This document shows, in pieces, positions 63,838 through 64,000 of a stretch of DNA of 64,000 bases (positions are counted from its first letter, which is position 1; each line of letters begins with the position of its first letter). The stretch is from the NCBI GenBank assembly GCA_002364755.1, contig DEZI01000025.1, positions 86,144 to 150,143 of the forward strand, read 5' to 3'. Source of the stretch: Stenotrophomonas maltophilia. Its GTDB lineage: Bacteria > Pseudomonadota > Gammaproteobacteria > Xanthomonadales > Xanthomonadaceae. Both the position numbers and the translations under genes were made by a program. Under the pieces are notes generated by a model that worked only from the letters and a program-made list of their open reading frames with translations, did no database searches and was not told the origin of the DNA.

Positions 63838-64000
63838 CAACCGATTCCTAGGATCTTCTTGCGGAAGTCGTTGGCGGTCTCTTCGGAGAGACCGCCAGAC
63901 TTCACCACGTTGTCCAGCTTCGCGGCCTGCTCACGCTGCAGCGCCTCTCGGGCGTCCTGGGCGATCGCACGGCGCACGTTGACGCTGACGCGCTGGGTGT
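63837..64000 (-). CDS. Mu gp27-like terminase small subunit, C-terminal part
   Basis: The window edge cuts the gene; 53 C-terminal codons are visible. They read TQRVSVNVRRAIAQDAREAL, then QREQAAKLDNVVKSGGLSEE and TANDFRKKILGIG, a basic helical tail as in the DUF3486 family of Mu-like small terminase or gp27 proteins. The stop overlaps the start of the large subunit (TGATG). Confidence 0.75.
   Translation of the reverse strand, partial: TQRVSVNVRRAIAQDAREALQREQAAKLDNVVKSGGLSEETANDFRKKILGIG

Larger units (their letters stand above)
37831..64000 (-). mobile_element. Prophage late region, Mu-like head and siphovirus tail
   Basis: Every gene from 37860 to the window end is on the minus strand, with overlapping starts and stops, and they follow phage late order: terminase, portal, gpF, gpG, protease/scaffold, capsid, neck proteins, tail tube, chaperones, tape measure, tail tip. 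The head genes are Mu-like, while the tail is of the long tube type with tape measure; such mosaics are known for B3- and D3112-like transposable phages. No integrase, transposase, repressor or lysis gene is inside the window. The left border lies in 37389-37831 and is unresolved; the right end is beyond 64000. Confidence 0.9.

Overview
The window reads as a chromosome segment of a high-GC gammaproteobacterium of the family Xanthomonadaceae, most likely Stenotrophomonas. I infer this from three things: the housekeeping gene order (rsmB-fmt-def / LysM protein-dprA-smg-GYF genes-topA-tsaC), the many short palindromes that begin with GTAG (SMAG-type REP elements, described from Stenotrophomonas maltophilia), and an H-NS family protein of the xanthomonad type. 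No database search was run. All identifications come from motifs and gene context.

Layout, host part (1-37.4 kb). 0-5.3 kb: a small unknown gene, a glutathione S-transferase, a secreted GH43 glycosidase, an H-NS family protein, a hybrid histidine kinase, a CAU tRNA (probably Ile2) and a small unknown gene. 5.4-8.1 kb: an N-terminally truncated HipA/YjjJ-type kinase lying against the terminator of rpoD. 8.1-13 kb: dtd, divergent from a run of lpxL-like acyltransferase, ribA and a pair of bacterial PH-domain membrane proteins. 13-18 kb: an envelope polysaccharide cluster (glycerophosphotransferase-like protein, WaaE-like glycosyltransferase, O-antigen ligase, ArnT-like glycosyltransferase). 18-21 kb: def-fmt-rsmB, which prepare initiator tRNA, deformylate nascent proteins and methylate 16S rRNA. 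21-29.2 kb: LysM protein, dprA, smg, two GYF-domain membrane proteins, topA and tsaC. 29-37.4 kb: two DUF4124-like secreted proteins, an SDR oxidoreductase, a small lipoprotein, sppA, a MATE pump and a two-gene operon (sigma-like membrane protein plus DUF3106).

Layout, prophage part (about 37.8-64 kb, all on the minus strand). This is the late half of a prophage with a Mu-like head module: terminase small and large subunits, gp29 portal, gpF, gpG, gpI protease with internal scaffold, gpT capsid, gp35-gp37 and a small gp38-position protein. It is joined to a long, flexible-type (siphovirus) tail module: tail tube, frameshifted tail chaperones, a 1665-residue tape measure, a 1752-residue tail-tip/fibre protein and tail-hub proteins. 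The module ends with a Dam methylase and a GvpU-like protein before a strong terminator. Early genes, lysis genes and the other end lie beyond base 64000. The late genes are almost all coupled by ATGA, GTGA or TGATG overlaps. Two copies of a bipartite palindromic element, one before the gpI gene and one before the tail chaperone just after an intrinsic terminator, look like the prophage's late promoters or activator sites.

The strongest non-standard signals are: (1) an exact A AAA AAC slippery heptamer that joins the tail chaperone frame to a 120-codon frame with no usable start codon of its own; (2) the repeated late-promoter-like element; (3) an ILEI/FAM3-like domain inside the tail-tip protein; (4) a nuclease-like C-terminal domain on the gpF head protein; (5) two perfect inverted DnaA boxes at the host/prophage border.
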